From: CAMBRF01 sp964404035
GTDB taxonomy: Bacteria; Verrucomicrobiota; Kiritimatiellia; CAIKKV01; CAITUY01
Reading direction: 5' to 3'
Assembly (NCBI GenBank): GCA_964404035.1
Contig: CAYOIT010000006.1
Coordinates: forward strand, 1-54,354
Length of the DNA: 54,354 nucleotides
Part shown: piece after piece, positions 41,107-50,096 of the stretch
Layout: each line of letters starts with the position of its first letter
Numbering within the stretch: the first letter of the stretch is position 1
Notes under the pieces: model-generated
What the model saw: only the letters and a program-made list of their open reading frames with translations
Database searches by the model: none
What the model was told of the DNA's origin: nothing
Translations under genes and position numbers: made by a program

Positions 41107-42303
41107 TTACACCTTCAACTGCCCCGGGCGCAACGTCTTGACCACCCACGGGAGACCGTGCAGGTTCAGTTTCTCCATGAAAGGATCCGGATCGAACTCC
41201 TCCACGTTGAACACCCCCTTGCCCTGCCAGGTGCCGGAGACCATCATCATGGCCCCGATCATGGCGGGAACGCCGGTGGTATAGGAAATGGCCTGCGCCT
41301 TGACTTCCTTCCAGCATTCCGCGTGGTCGCACACGTTATAGATGTAGATCCGGCGGGGTTTCCCGTCTTTCACGCCCTCGATCATGCACCCGATGTTCGT
41401 CTTGCCTTTGTAGTTGGCGCCCAGTGAGGAAGGCTCGGGCAACAATGCCTTGAGGAACTTCAGCGGTACCACCTCATGGCCTTCGTACATCACCGGGTCG
41501 ATGCGGGTCATGCCCACATTCCCCAGCACGCGCAGATGCGTCAGATACTCCTGACCAAAGGTCATCCAGAACCGGATGCGTTTGAGTCCCTTGATGTTCT
41601 TCACAAGCGATTCCAGCTCCTCATGATACATCAGGTACATCTCCTTGGGACCCACCTCGGGAAAATCGAAGGTCTGATGAACCGAGAGCGGGTCAGTTTC
41701 CTTCCACCGGCCCCGTTCCCAGTACTTGCCGCGCTGGGTAATCTCCCGGATATTGATCTCGGGATTGAAGTTCGTCGCAAACGCCTTCCCATGGGATCCG
41801 GCATTGCAGTCCATGATGTCCACCGTGTGGATCGCGTCAAAATAGTGCTTTTGGGCATAGGCGCAGAAAATGTTGGTCACGCCGGGATCGAAACCGGACC
41901 CCAGCAACGCCATAACGCCCGCCTTCTTGAACCGCGCCTGGTACGCCCACTGCCACTTGTACTCGAACTTGGCCTTGTCCGGCGGCTCGTAGTTGGCCGT
42001 ATCCATGTAGTTCACACCCGTGGCCAGGCAGGCGTCCATGATGGCAAGATCCTGATAGGGCAAAGCCACATTGACCACCAGATCCGGCTTGAAACTGCGG
42101 ATCAGCCGGACGACGTTCGCGGGCACATCGGCATCGACCTGGGCCGTTTGAATCTTGCGTTTGAGCTGGGCGGCAATGGCCTTGCACTTCGACTCGGTGC
42201 GACTGGCCAGACAGATTTCCGTAAACACCTTCGGGTTCTGTGCGCACTTATGCACCACCACCCCACCCACTCCGCCCGCGCCGATGATCAGTACTCTGCT
42301 CAT
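41107..42303 (-). CDS. Carboxynorspermidine dehydrogenase-like (saccharopine dehydrogenase family)
   Basis: A 398-residue oxidoreductase of the saccharopine dehydrogenase fold. The Rossmann motif is VLIIGAGGVGGVVVHKCAQ near residue 4; later blocks VNVALPYQDLAIMDACLATGVNYMDTANYE and GSGFDPGVTN are characteristic of the carboxy(nor)spermidine synthase group, which joins aspartate semialdehyde to a diamine. GGAG lies nine bases before the ATG at 42303. No decarboxylase (NspC) gene is adjacent. The alternative reading as a lysine-pathway enzyme is less likely. Confidence 0.85.
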   Translation of the reverse strand: MSRVLIIGAGGVGGVVVHKCAQNPKVFTEICLASRTESKCKAIAAQLKRKIQTAQVDADVPANVVRLIRSFKPDLVVNVALPYQDLAIMDACLATGVNYMDTANYEPPDKAKFEYKWQWAYQARFKKAGVMALLGSGFDPGVTNIFCAYAQKHYFDAIHTVDIMDCNAGSHGKAFATNFNPEINIREITQRGKYWERGRWKETDPLSVHQTFDFPEVGPKEMYLMYHEELESLVKNIKGLKRIRFWMTFGQEYLTHLRVLGNVGMTRIDPVMYEGHEVVPLKFLKALLPEPSSLGANYKGKTNIGCMIEGVKDGKPRRIYIYNVCDHAECWKEVKAQAISYTTGVPAMIGAMMMVSGTWQGKGVFNVEEFDPDPFMEKLNLHGLPWVVKTLRPGQLKV

Positions 42304-42601
42304 ACGTTTTGACTCCATCGCACCATGGTTACAGATCCAGCGAACCCCCGCGAGGTTCCACCTCAAAATCGCTTCGCATCGTAATGGGTTCACGCGCGAA
42401 CGTCAATTTGTCGGTTACCCGAAGAGCCGCATGGCTTTTCCCCATGCTTGCTTAGGGAACCTCACCCGTCCTCCTTAGCCGTTGACATTGGTTCCGTTCG
42501 TGCTATTCATTCATCAACTTCAGAAAAAACTTTCTTCCACTAGAAGAGGGTTTGTTCCGGCACTCGCTGGACGCAGCGAAACAATTCAAGGAGGAATGGC
42601 G
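42304..42601. promoter_or_regulatory. Divergent intergenic region
   Basis: About 300 bp between divergent genes with no supported gene. A small stem CGCTG/CAGCG lies near 42567-42580, just before the ribosome site of the next gene. Confidence 0.4.
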
Positions 42602-43114
42602 ATGAGAGCTCGTGTTGTCATGGTATCGGCGCTTGTTGGAATGATGGCAGCGTGCGCACTCGGCGGAGCGGAACCGGAAGCCCCTGCTACTGAGTGTCCA
42701 TTCGGTAGGAAGAGCGACCCCAACAGCCCTATCGCCATTACCCTGACCTTGAAGAGCCGCGATGCGGCGGAGGGAATCAAGGCGCACGTCGAGATCGTGA
42801 ACCGACATGAATCCCCCTTTGTTCTGCACACCTGTTCAGGACAACACTTGTGCTGCGTAAAGGATCTCCATCCCATGCTTGCCTATGACGGCACCGGCAT
42901 CGGCCTCACCGATTTCTGCAAGGAAGCCAAGCCTACGTCTCAGGAAGTCGTCCTGCAGCCGGGCAAGTCCTATGCGTTCGAACTCCAGATCCCGGCCCAG
43001 CGTATCCCTGCCAATGCAGGAAAGACGGGAAAGAAGCCCTGCCTGTTCCTTTCCTACCAGCTCACGACAAATACCGCGGTCTACTCAAACGTTGTGGCCG
43101 CGGACCTGCCGTAG
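42602..43114 (+). CDS. Secreted or lipoprotein of unknown function
   Basis: A 170-residue protein. The leader MRARVVMVSALVGMMAACALGGA is a signal peptide with a near-lipobox (MAAC). The mature part has two Cys groups (ATECPFGRK, HTCSGQHLCC) and a beta-rich body (IAITLTLKSRDAAEGIKAHVEIVNRHESP) resembling an Ig-like envelope domain. GGAGGA lies eight bases before the ATG at 42602. It precedes the PDZ protein by 80 bp and may belong to the same envelope locus. No function is recognised. Confidence 0.65.
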   Translation: MRARVVMVSALVGMMAACALGGAEPEAPATECPFGRKSDPNSPIAITLTLKSRDAAEGIKAHVEIVNRHESPFVLHTCSGQHLCCVKDLHPMLAYDGTGIGLTDFCKEAKPTSQEVVLQPGKSYAFELQIPAQRIPANAGKTGKKPCLFLSYQLTTNTAVYSNVVAADLP

Positions 43115-43156
43115 GAACAGGTCGCTTTTCTTGATTCTTGACCCTGATGGCATCTT

Positions 43157-43176
43157 ACCCCGCGATGTTGCGGGGT
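43157..43176. promoter_or_regulatory. Hairpin before the PDZ gene
   Basis: ACCCCGC and GCGGGGT form a 7-bp stem with a 6-nt loop, ending eight bases before GGGAGG of the PDZ gene. It could end the upstream transcript or affect translation of the PDZ gene; no T-run is seen. Confidence 0.4.
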
Positions 43177-43194
43177 GTCGATAGGGAGGCTACG

Positions 43195-45639
43195 ATGAAC
43201 GTGAGCTATCGCCTGGCGCTGGCGTTGATGATCTTCACGGCCGGCCAAGTGCTGGCGGTCACCCCCGACGATCGGAACCGGAACGATCCCTCGGCCTATT
43301 TCGACAGTGTCACCTCTATCACGTCAGCTCCCTCCGATTTCTTCATCCAGGTGTCGTCCGTGCGGCGAGGGTTGCCGGCCGACCGTGCCGGATTGAAGGC
43401 GGGAGACAGCATCGTCGGCATTGATGGGGTGCGGGTTCGCAACCTCAAGGAATACAACCTCATCCGGTTCTTTTACGATCAACGTCCCGCCGTGGCGCTC
43501 ACCATCGTTCGCGACGGCAAACTCATGGCCCTCACCATTCCGGATCCGAAGCCTGTTCGGTACGGCGGATTCGACATGACGGACCACACCCCGCGCTTTC
43601 TAGCGGCCTTGAAGTCGGCCGGCATTCTGACCGATGACCTCTTCCCTGAACCTTTTCCCGGCATCCGATCCGCCGCCACGAACGATCTGATCAACCTCCT
43701 CGTCGAGCCATTCCTCGACGCCGAGGACACCTCGCTCGAACCTGGCTCCGACACCGCGATCGCCCTGTCCTCTTTTCCCGCGCGGGGTCAGGAGGAGATC
43801 ATCGCCCTCTTGGCCACAAACACTCCCGCCGATCGCGAATGGGTGCGAGGACTGCTCAAGGTTTACGGTCGGCTCCTCTTCGAGAAGCCCGCCGAGGCAA
43901 TCCGCATGATGAACGAGGCCACGCTGTCCGCACGCCAACCGAAACCGTTCCTCGGCAGTCTGCTTCAGTTCTACAGGAAGGTCGCGGAACACCCGATGTC
44001 TCAGGATGAAGTCGCGCCCCTGAAGGCGTATCAGGTGGATGCTCACTTCTTTGCGCTGTGCTACCCGTATCCGATCACGCCGGGCACTCGACCCTACACC
44101 TTCCCAGCCGACCCGACCTTTCAGGACAACTTCTCGAAAGCTTTCACCGGCTCGAAGACGCGGGTCATTTTCCAGGATGAACTGGCAGGGGTGGCCATGA
44201 CCCTCGCAGGCCTGAAAGAGGGCGACCCCGTCGAGCGCTATATGCGGCAGGTCAAGGCGGCGGTCCTCGACTTCGAGAACCACGGAGGATGGCCCTACCG
44301 CAGCGCGCTGATCTGGTCGGCGAGCCAGAGTGACACCATGATTACGGGACTCGTGCAACGGCTCGCGCAAAGGCCGGAGGAACGAACGGAGATCGGACTG
44401 AGTCTCATTGGGCCCTCCATGATCGCGGGTGACGAAGAGACCTTCCGGCAGGCTTGCGGCATAGCACTGGAAGCCGGTCCAAAGGTTTCAGCCCTGGCCC
44501 ACTGGATCATCGATGCGGCCATCTCTGTGAGAGGCAACCTCCCCCCGGGCCACTGGCGGGAAATCGCGATATCGACCGACAATGCCCGACGGATTCCGCC
44601 CGTCTATGCCTATCTTCAGCGGACGAGTCCCGGTTTTGAGCGCCGCTGTTCCGCCGGTTGGTCCATGATTGACGGGGCTTTCCACGGCGATGTCGTCGGC
44701 CCGAGTTCGTACTGCTTCGCCATGCCTCTTGTCGTGGCCAAAGCCTTGGAGAAGCCCGTGGATGCCAGGCATCTCCCGGACCTCGCCGGGGTACCGGAGG
44801 GCTCCGCGGCTTCCGATGAGATCGAGAAGGCTGCCGCTGAATGGACGTTCGTTCTGGCCTTCAATCCTGACCCCAAATATGTGAATGCCTTCCTGAAGCT
44901 GACTCCCCGTCTGGGAGCAGGCAAGGCCTTCGATGTTATTCGACAGGTCATCCCGTATCACCAGACCTTGTGGAACCATGGTTACACGGCGAACGGTCTG
45001 ATCATCAAAGACGTATACAAAACGTTTTTTGCCGATGTGGAACGCCGGCACTACCGTGAGACCGTGGCGGCGCTGGAGAAGCTGAATAATGACGATCCGG
45101 AGTTACCTCGCAAGATTGCTGACCTCTATGCCACAGCCGGTGTGCCCAGCGTAGGCCTCTTGCTGTCCAAGAAGCTGAAAGAGGCCGGCCATAGCGAGCT
45201 TTCCGGAAGCTATCAGCAGCGGGCTGTCGATTTTTGGGACGGGCTGCTCCTCGCCTTCCCTCACGACCTCAACGCCCACGTCTGGCCGTGCCGGGATCTG
45301 GCCTCCACGCCGGGCTTCGAGGAGGTGTTCGACCGCTATGACCTGACGGAACAGAACGGCAACGCCAACCTTGAGACCCGACTCAAGGCGATGCTGCAGG
45401 TGTACCGGGCGATCACTGAGTCGTACCGCGGCCAGTACGACGCCACGGTCGAAGAATTGGTCCGGTCAAACGTCCCCGCACTGCAAACGGCACAAGTCGT
45501 CTCGCTCTACAATGGCGAGACCTATCCCGCTTTCGCCCAGCTCCGAACCCAGCTGGTGACCGATCTCCGTAAGGCGGGACGGCTGTCGGCCGAGCAGGAA
45601 CTCAAGGTTCAGCCTTTCCTGCCTTCCAAGGGGAAATGA
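43195..45639 (+). CDS. Secreted PDZ-domain protein with HGGWPYR module
   Basis: An 814-residue envelope protein. The signal peptide is MNVSYRLALALMIFTAGQVLA. Residues about 45-130 are a PDZ domain (VSSVRRGLPADRAGLKAGDSIVGIDGVRV), but no protease domain follows, so it is a binding protein and not an HtrA. The rest is mostly helical and not in a family I know. The motif HGGWPYR at residue 363 (44281-44301) recurs near the end of the giant protein at 50942-54256, with matching surroundings (KAAVLDFEN versus KMAVIDPER). GGGAGG precedes the ATG. It lies 109 bp before the sigma factor gene. Confidence 0.8.
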   Translation: MNVSYRLALALMIFTAGQVLAVTPDDRNRNDPSAYFDSVTSITSAPSDFFIQVSSVRRGLPADRAGLKAGDSIVGIDGVRVRNLKEYNLIRFFYDQRPAVALTIVRDGKLMALTIPDPKPVRYGGFDMTDHTPRFLAALKSAGILTDDLFPEPFPGIRSAATNDLINLLVEPFLDAEDTSLEPGSDTAIALSSFPARGQEEIIALLATNTPADREWVRGLLKVYGRLLFEKPAEAIRMMNEATLSARQPKPFLGSLLQFYRKVAEHPMSQDEVAPLKAYQVDAHFFALCYPYPITPGTRPYTFPADPTFQDNFSKAFTGSKTRVIFQDELAGVAMTLAGLKEGDPVERYMRQVKAAVLDFENHGGWPYRSALIWSASQSDTMITGLVQRLAQRPEERTEIGLSLIGPSMIAGDEETFRQACGIALEAGPKVSALAHWIIDAAISVRGNLPPGHWREIAISTDNARRIPPVYAYLQRTSPGFERRCSAGWSMIDGAFHGDVVGPSSYCFAMPLVVAKALEKPVDARHLPDLAGVPEGSAASDEIEKAAAEWTFVLAFNPDPKYVNAFLKLTPRLGAGKAFDVIRQVIPYHQTLWNHGYTANGLIIKDVYKTFFADVERRHYRETVAALEKLNNDDPELPRKIADLYATAGVPSVGLLLSKKLKEAGHSELSGSYQQRAVDFWDGLLLAFPHDLNAHVWPCRDLASTPGFEEVFDRYDLTEQNGNANLETRLKAMLQVYRAITESYRGQYDATVEELVRSNVPALQTAQVVSLYNGETYPAFAQLRTQLVTDLRKAGRLSAEQELKVQPFLPSKGK

Positions 45640-45694
45640 AAGGATACGGGAATCATCACCCGCCGCCCTAAAGACCAGGATCCGCTCCCCTCTT

Positions 45695-45712
45695 GAATTC
45701 TTCAAAGAATTC
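45695..45712. promoter_or_regulatory. Inverted repeat upstream of the ECF sigma gene
   Basis: GAATTCTT and AAGAATTC flank two bases, about 37 bases before the sigma factor ATG. Possible operator or the stem of the preceding gene's terminator. Confidence 0.4.
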
Positions 45713-45748
45713 GCGAGTTCGTTTGTCTAATAGGTTACAGGAGCAGTA

Positions 45749-46306
45749 ATGGAGAACGTGGTGGACGAACAACTGGTGCGACAGTACGTGCAGTCAGGCG
45801 AACTGCGCCACTTTGACACCTTGGTCCGCCGGCATATCGCGAAGGTGAGGGCCATGATCTATCCCATGGTATTGAATGACGCTGATGCGGACGAACTCAC
45901 CCAGGAGGTATTCTGCAGGGTGATCGGCGGCATTCATGGCTTCGATCACCGCGCCGCCTTCGCAACCTGGCTCCATCGGATTACGATGAACACCACCTGC
46001 ACCTTTTTGAAGCGACGGAGCCGAAACCCCGTGGAACACCGCGACAGGCCGCCGGATCCGCCCGCGGCCAGGCATTCGCATCCAGACGAGAGGCTCATGT
46101 CGCAGGAGGACGACGCTCAACTGACGGCAGCCCTGGCCGACCTCTCGCCATCGCTGCGCGCAGCGATCGTTCTGACGACCATTCAGGGAATGACCGTCCG
46201 GGAGGTAGCCCAGGCGGAGGGATGCCTCGCCGCCACCCTTTACTGGCGTTTGCACCAGGCCAGGAAGCAACTGCGCGTAAGCCTGAGCCCAAAGGGGGAA
46301 ACATGA
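45749..46306 (+). CDS. ECF-type RNA polymerase sigma factor
   Basis: A 185-residue sigma factor of the extracytoplasmic-function group. Region 2 spans about 20-90 (NDADADELTQEVFCRVI, FATWLHRITMNTTCTFLKRR) and region 4 about 125-178 (LADLSPSLRAAIVLTTIQGMTVREVAQAEGCLAATLYWRLHQARKQL). Region 3 is absent, as in this class. AGGAG lies before the ATG. Its TGA overlaps the ATG of the next gene, its likely anti-sigma factor, by four bases. Targets are unknown but the surrounding envelope genes are natural candidates. Confidence 0.95.
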   Translation: MENVVDEQLVRQYVQSGELRHFDTLVRRHIAKVRAMIYPMVLNDADADELTQEVFCRVIGGIHGFDHRAAFATWLHRITMNTTCTFLKRRSRNPVEHRDRPPDPPAARHSHPDERLMSQEDDAQLTAALADLSPSLRAAIVLTTIQGMTVREVAQAEGCLAATLYWRLHQARKQLRVSLSPKGET

Positions 46307-47070
46307 ACTTCGAAGCCCGATTGAAGCAGTGGGCGGCCCGGCATGAGGCGTCACCCGCCAAACTCGCCGACCTTGCCGCTCAGGTTGTTGTCGAAGCGGC
46401 GCGCCACCGTCATGCCGATACCAGCGCACCCGCATTAGCGTCGATGCCTTTCCTTGGCAGACTGGGATATGCCCTGACGGGCGCCGTCGTGGCCGGGGTC
46501 GTCTTTGTGCTCTGTGCGCGACAGGGGGAGCCGCAGGCGAGTCGTTCCGAATCCGCGGCCGCCATGGCCAAGCCCACGGCGGATCAAGTGACCACGGTGA
46601 GCCGGCTCTTTGCCGAAACAGCCCGCCTCTTCCCAAAACGGCTCCGGTGGATCGCACAATCCAACGGCGACATGGGATTGGGCGTCGAAGCGGCTGATCA
46701 GGACTGGCCCTGCGACACGCCGCCCATGCTGGTTCGGCTGGTCGTCGTGGCGAAAACCGGCACGGAGACGGCATGGCGACAGGTGTGGGCGACGGATGTC
46801 GTGCTTCGTGGCGAGGACTTGGCTGAGATAACGCCGAACCGGGATTCAGCCAACAAGGTCACCCTCTGGGTCTACCCACTGCAGGACGGCAAACTGGCCG
46901 TCGATACCGGCGTGAATCTGGACGAACCGCTCAAAATCGCCTCCCGGCTAAGCTCCGTTGTCAAGAACGGCGAGCCGGCCGAGGTGGCCACGGTTCGCCT
47001 GGGTGATACGGAATACAGGCTCTTTCAGACGGTGCAACCGCTCCACGGCGCGAAAGGACGCACCATATGA
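46303..47070 (+). CDS. Putative membrane anti-sigma factor
   Basis: A 255-residue protein placed by context: coupled (ATGA) to the ECF sigma gene. Residues 1-50 would be cytoplasmic, a single helix near 53-72 (GRLGYALTGAVVAGVVFVLCA) crosses the membrane, and the rest is outside. The zinc motif HxxxCxxC of common anti-sigma factors is absent; the N-terminus has HEASP and HRHAD instead. The outer domain has no recognised family. It overlaps the next gene by four bases too. Confidence 0.6.
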   Translation: MNFEARLKQWAARHEASPAKLADLAAQVVVEAARHRHADTSAPALASMPFLGRLGYALTGAVVAGVVFVLCARQGEPQASRSESAAAMAKPTADQVTTVSRLFAETARLFPKRLRWIAQSNGDMGLGVEAADQDWPCDTPPMLVRLVVVAKTGTETAWRQVWATDVVLRGEDLAEITPNRDSANKVTLWVYPLQDGKLAVDTGVNLDEPLKIASRLSSVVKNGEPAEVATVRLGDTEYRLFQTVQPLHGAKGRTI

Positions 47071-48074
47071 TCCTGACAATCTACAGGGTTCTCATACCCG
47101 CCCTTCTCATGGGCGCCGTTGCGGCGCGCGCGGAGCCGCCGGTGACCGTCACCGTGCAGGAACCGTGGTCGAATGTGTTCGCGGGAAAAGAAATGGTCTT
47201 CCACGCCATACTGGCGGCCGGCGAGCCCTTCGACGGCCGGGTGGTGTGGCAGTTTGGCACCGATGGCCGCACCATCGCACGGGGGGAACGTGCTGTGAAG
47301 GCGGGACCGGCCATGCCCGCGAGCGTTGAGATGCGGATCGATGTACCACCCGTCAAACCGGGTGTGATCATGCAGACGACCCTTTCCATGAGTGCCGTGC
47401 CCGCCGGAAGCGATAAGGAGGCCGCAACTCTGGACAGGACGCTCTGGGTGTTTCCCGAAGACCCGTTCACGGGGCGCGCCGAATGGCTGAAGAAGCTTAA
47501 CCTACGCCTCTTCGACCCCGCCGGCGCAACCGCTAAACTGTTCACTGAGTCCGGGATTCCTTTCACCGAAACGCGTAACGTGGACGCCTTGACGGTCGGA
47601 GACAACGGCCTTCTGGTTGTGGGCGAAGGGGTGTCGTTCAGGGAATACCGAGGTCTGGCCGGGAGCCTCCTCAAAGCCGCGGCAGCAGGTAGGCCAATCC
47701 TGTGCCTGGCGCCGAACGGCGGCGAAATGCTACTGCCTGATCCGGACGATCACTCCCTTCCCCAGCCTTCCAGTCTGGTGTTTCATCGGCAGGATGTGAT
47801 CAACCAACTCGACAAACGACTCGATGCCAACGGGTGGAAGGGTGGCAAAGCCGCGACTGGCTTGAAATTGAGGGGCGACCGAGGCCAGGTTGTGGCCGAG
47901 GTCGCGAACGATGCGGCAGCGTGGCCGTGGATGGAAGTCGGATTCCCCAAAGGAAGCGGCAAGCTCGTTGTTTGCGGGTTCACGATCATTGACGGCTGGG
48001 CGGCATCGCCCACGCCACGGTTTCTTCTCGTAAAGGTGTTGGAGCACGTGTCGGGTAGCAAAGTGAACGAATAG
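47067..48074 (+). CDS. Secreted protein with GATase-like domain
   Basis: A 335-residue protein coupled to the putative anti-sigma gene by ATGA. A signal peptide (MILTIYRVLIPALLMGAVAARA) is followed by a beta-sandwich (VTVTVQEPWSNVFAGKEMVFHA, VEMRIDVPP) and then an alpha/beta region (LLVVGEGVSFREYRGLAGSLLKAAAAGRPILCLAPNGGEML) of glutamine-amidotransferase-like shape without a visible catalytic Cys nest. Function unknown; in the same transcript as the sigma pair it may be part of the signal input. Confidence 0.65.
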   Translation: MILTIYRVLIPALLMGAVAARAEPPVTVTVQEPWSNVFAGKEMVFHAILAAGEPFDGRVVWQFGTDGRTIARGERAVKAGPAMPASVEMRIDVPPVKPGVIMQTTLSMSAVPAGSDKEAATLDRTLWVFPEDPFTGRAEWLKKLNLRLFDPAGATAKLFTESGIPFTETRNVDALTVGDNGLLVVGEGVSFREYRGLAGSLLKAAAAGRPILCLAPNGGEMLLPDPDDHSLPQPSSLVFHRQDVINQLDKRLDANGWKGGKAATGLKLRGDRGQVVAEVANDAAAWPWMEVGFPKGSGKLVVCGFTIIDGWAASPTPRFLLVKVLEHVSGSKVNE

Positions 48075-48086
48075 AGGAGCAGTATC

Positions 48087-49028
48087 ATGAAGACAGCATG
48101 GTTGGCCATGGCGGCGGTTATTGGACTGGGTGCGGCGACGTGGGCTCTGGCAGCCGATGTGCCGGCGGTTTACCCTACGGCGATCTTTCCATTCGAGGAG
48201 CGCGGCAGCGGGGTCAAGGATTACGGAGCGAAGGTGAGCGACATCCTGTTCGCCGCACTGGCCGGCAACCCGGACCTGTATCTGGTTGACCGGCAGGACA
48301 TGAGGAAGACCCTGGATGAACAGGAGCTGAACCTCTCAGGCATGGTGACGCCTGACCAGGCCATCAAGGTCGGCAAACTGACGGGGGCCAAGATCCTGGT
48401 GACCGGTTCGATTATCGAAGCCGACAAAACGGTGTACTTGGTGGCAAAACTCATTGGAACCGAGACGAGCCGCGTGTTGGGTGAGTCCGTGAAGGGACGA
48501 ACCAGCGACGAGATCGCCCCGCTGGTCGAGCAACTGGCCAAACAAGTGGCCGATTCCATCATCAAGAACGCCGACAAACTCGTTGCCAGGGAAATCAAGA
48601 TCGAGGACCGCATCGCCGCTCTCAAGAAGGAACTCGGTGACGCCAAGCGGCCCACCGTAATGGTCCGAATTACCGAACGCCATGTAGGACAGGCCACGAT
48701 CGATCCCGCCGCTGAAACCGAAATGACCCTGTTCTGCAAGGAGACCGGCTTCGAGGTGCTCGACCCGAAGACGTCGGAGAACAAGGCGGACATCCTCATT
48801 CAAGGCGAAGGGTTCAGTGAGTTCGCGATGCGCCGGGGCAACATCGTCAGCGTCAAGGCAAGAGTCGAGATCAAGGCGATCGACCGAAAGACCGACAAGA
48901 TCATAGCCATCGACCGCCAGACCGCCGTAGAGGTCGATCTCACCGAGCAGGTGGCAGGCAAGAAGGCCCTGCAGAAGGCGGCGGAAGCCATTGCCGAGCG
49001 GATGTTGCCGAAACTGGTGAAGAAGTAG
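48087..49028 (+). CDS. CsgG/FlgO/LpoB-like envelope protein
   Basis: A 313-residue protein with signal peptide MKTAWLAMAAVIGLGAATWALA. Residues 30-165 match the CsgG/FlgO-like fold: AIFPFEERGSG, YLVDRQDMRKTLDEQELNLSG, AIKVGKLTGAKILVTGSI. The pattern VDRxxxxxxLxEQxLxL...VGKLxGAxxLVTG is shared with the protein at 50097-50945. No lipobox Cys is present, unlike real CsgG. The C-terminal half (from 190) is a second alpha/beta unit. It lies 12 bp after the previous gene in the same run. Confidence 0.8.
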   Translation: MKTAWLAMAAVIGLGAATWALAADVPAVYPTAIFPFEERGSGVKDYGAKVSDILFAALAGNPDLYLVDRQDMRKTLDEQELNLSGMVTPDQAIKVGKLTGAKILVTGSIIEADKTVYLVAKLIGTETSRVLGESVKGRTSDEIAPLVEQLAKQVADSIIKNADKLVAREIKIEDRIAALKKELGDAKRPTVMVRITERHVGQATIDPAAETEMTLFCKETGFEVLDPKTSENKADILIQGEGFSEFAMRRGNIVSVKARVEIKAIDRKTDKIIAIDRQTAVEVDLTEQVAGKKALQKAAEAIAERMLPKLVKK

Positions 49029-49129
49029 GCACGGGATGGCCTGGAGACCTGATTGACCGGACAGGATGATCAGAACGGACTCCTGGGCAAGCTCACTTTG
49101 CTCACGCGCGTCTATGCGAATGACAGGCT

Positions 49130-50095
49130 ATGAAGAACCCGATGGACCGACAGCTTGAGAAACGGCTTTCCGATCGCGCTGTCGCCATCGGGCGCGAAGG
49201 GAATGTCGCGGCAGTCGAAGAACTGCTGGAGTTGCTGCGTTCGTCGTCCGCCAACGCCCGCCGACTGGCGGCGTCGGCATTGGGAAAGCTGGCTTGGATG
49301 GGTGCGGACCAAGCGAGGGCCGTTGCGGCGCTCGCGCCTGTGGCGCGACGCGACCCTCACGCACAGACACGGCAGTACGCGATCAAGGCCCTCAAGGGTT
49401 ACGGGGCGGCGGCTCAGTGCTGTCTGTCCGATCTGCGTGACATGGCCGCCAATCCCGGTGAGAAGGACTACATTCGGAACGATGCCGCCGCTGCCGTCGC
49501 CTTCATCGAAGAGGCCCTGCGAGTCGCCGTGTCCGCCGCCACACACCTTTGCCAGCGCTGCAGTGCACCAGTCACGGCACCGGAGTTCGCGCGTTCCCAT
49601 CAGGCGTTTCAGCGCGTTCACTGTGATCGTTGTTTCGACGAGGTGTTTCTGGAGCGGCGCAATTTCGAGATGCAGGTGGAGATTAACAAGACCATTGAAG
49701 CTCGCGATGGCACCGTCGTGCAGTCTCAAGGCGAGCGGCGCATCGCCGAGTGGCTGACAGCCCACAGGCTGGTCTATCGCTACGATGCGAAGTTCCGCAT
49801 TATCGGCGAGTTCCAGATTCGGCCGGACTTCTACCTGCCGGAGCTTGACGTCTACATCGAATACTGGGGCATGGATACTCCCCAGTACAAGATGAGCATG
49901 TACAAGAAACAGATGCTCTACCAGCAGGAAGGCAAGAGACTGGTCTCAGTCTTCCCGAAAGATCTGCCGGGTCTGGATGGCTTGCTGGGATCAAAGATGA
50001 ATCTGTTTGGTTTTCATCCGAGCGCTGGCGCGCGTAGCGAAGTCAGCCACGGTGAAAGCGACCCGAAAGCGGGTCAGAATGCGGAACAACCCTGA
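49130..50095 (+). CDS. HEAT-repeat protein with zinc ribbon and PD-(D/E)XK nuclease-like domain
   Basis: A 321-residue protein. Residues 10-145 form HEAT/PBS-type helical repeats (VAAVEELLELLRSSSANARRLAASALGKLAW). CQRCSAP and VHCDRCFDE near 143-170 make a zinc ribbon. Residues 200-295 carry a nuclease-like fold: SQGERRIAEWL, RPDFYLPELDVYIEYWG, and Lys residues in MYKKQMLYQQEGKRL, resembling PD-(D/E)XK domains with a displaced Lys. No signal peptide, so it is cytoplasmic, odd among envelope genes. It ends one base before the next start codon region (MKPIL at 50097). Confidence 0.75.
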   Translation: MKNPMDRQLEKRLSDRAVAIGREGNVAAVEELLELLRSSSANARRLAASALGKLAWMGADQARAVAALAPVARRDPHAQTRQYAIKALKGYGAAAQCCLSDLRDMAANPGEKDYIRNDAAAAVAFIEEALRVAVSAATHLCQRCSAPVTAPEFARSHQAFQRVHCDRCFDEVFLERRNFEMQVEINKTIEARDGTVVQSQGERRIAEWLTAHRLVYRYDAKFRIIGEFQIRPDFYLPELDVYIEYWGMDTPQYKMSMYKKQMLYQQEGKRLVSVFPKDLPGLDGLLGSKMNLFGFHPSAGARSEVSHGESDPKAGQNAEQP

Positions 50096-50096
50096 A

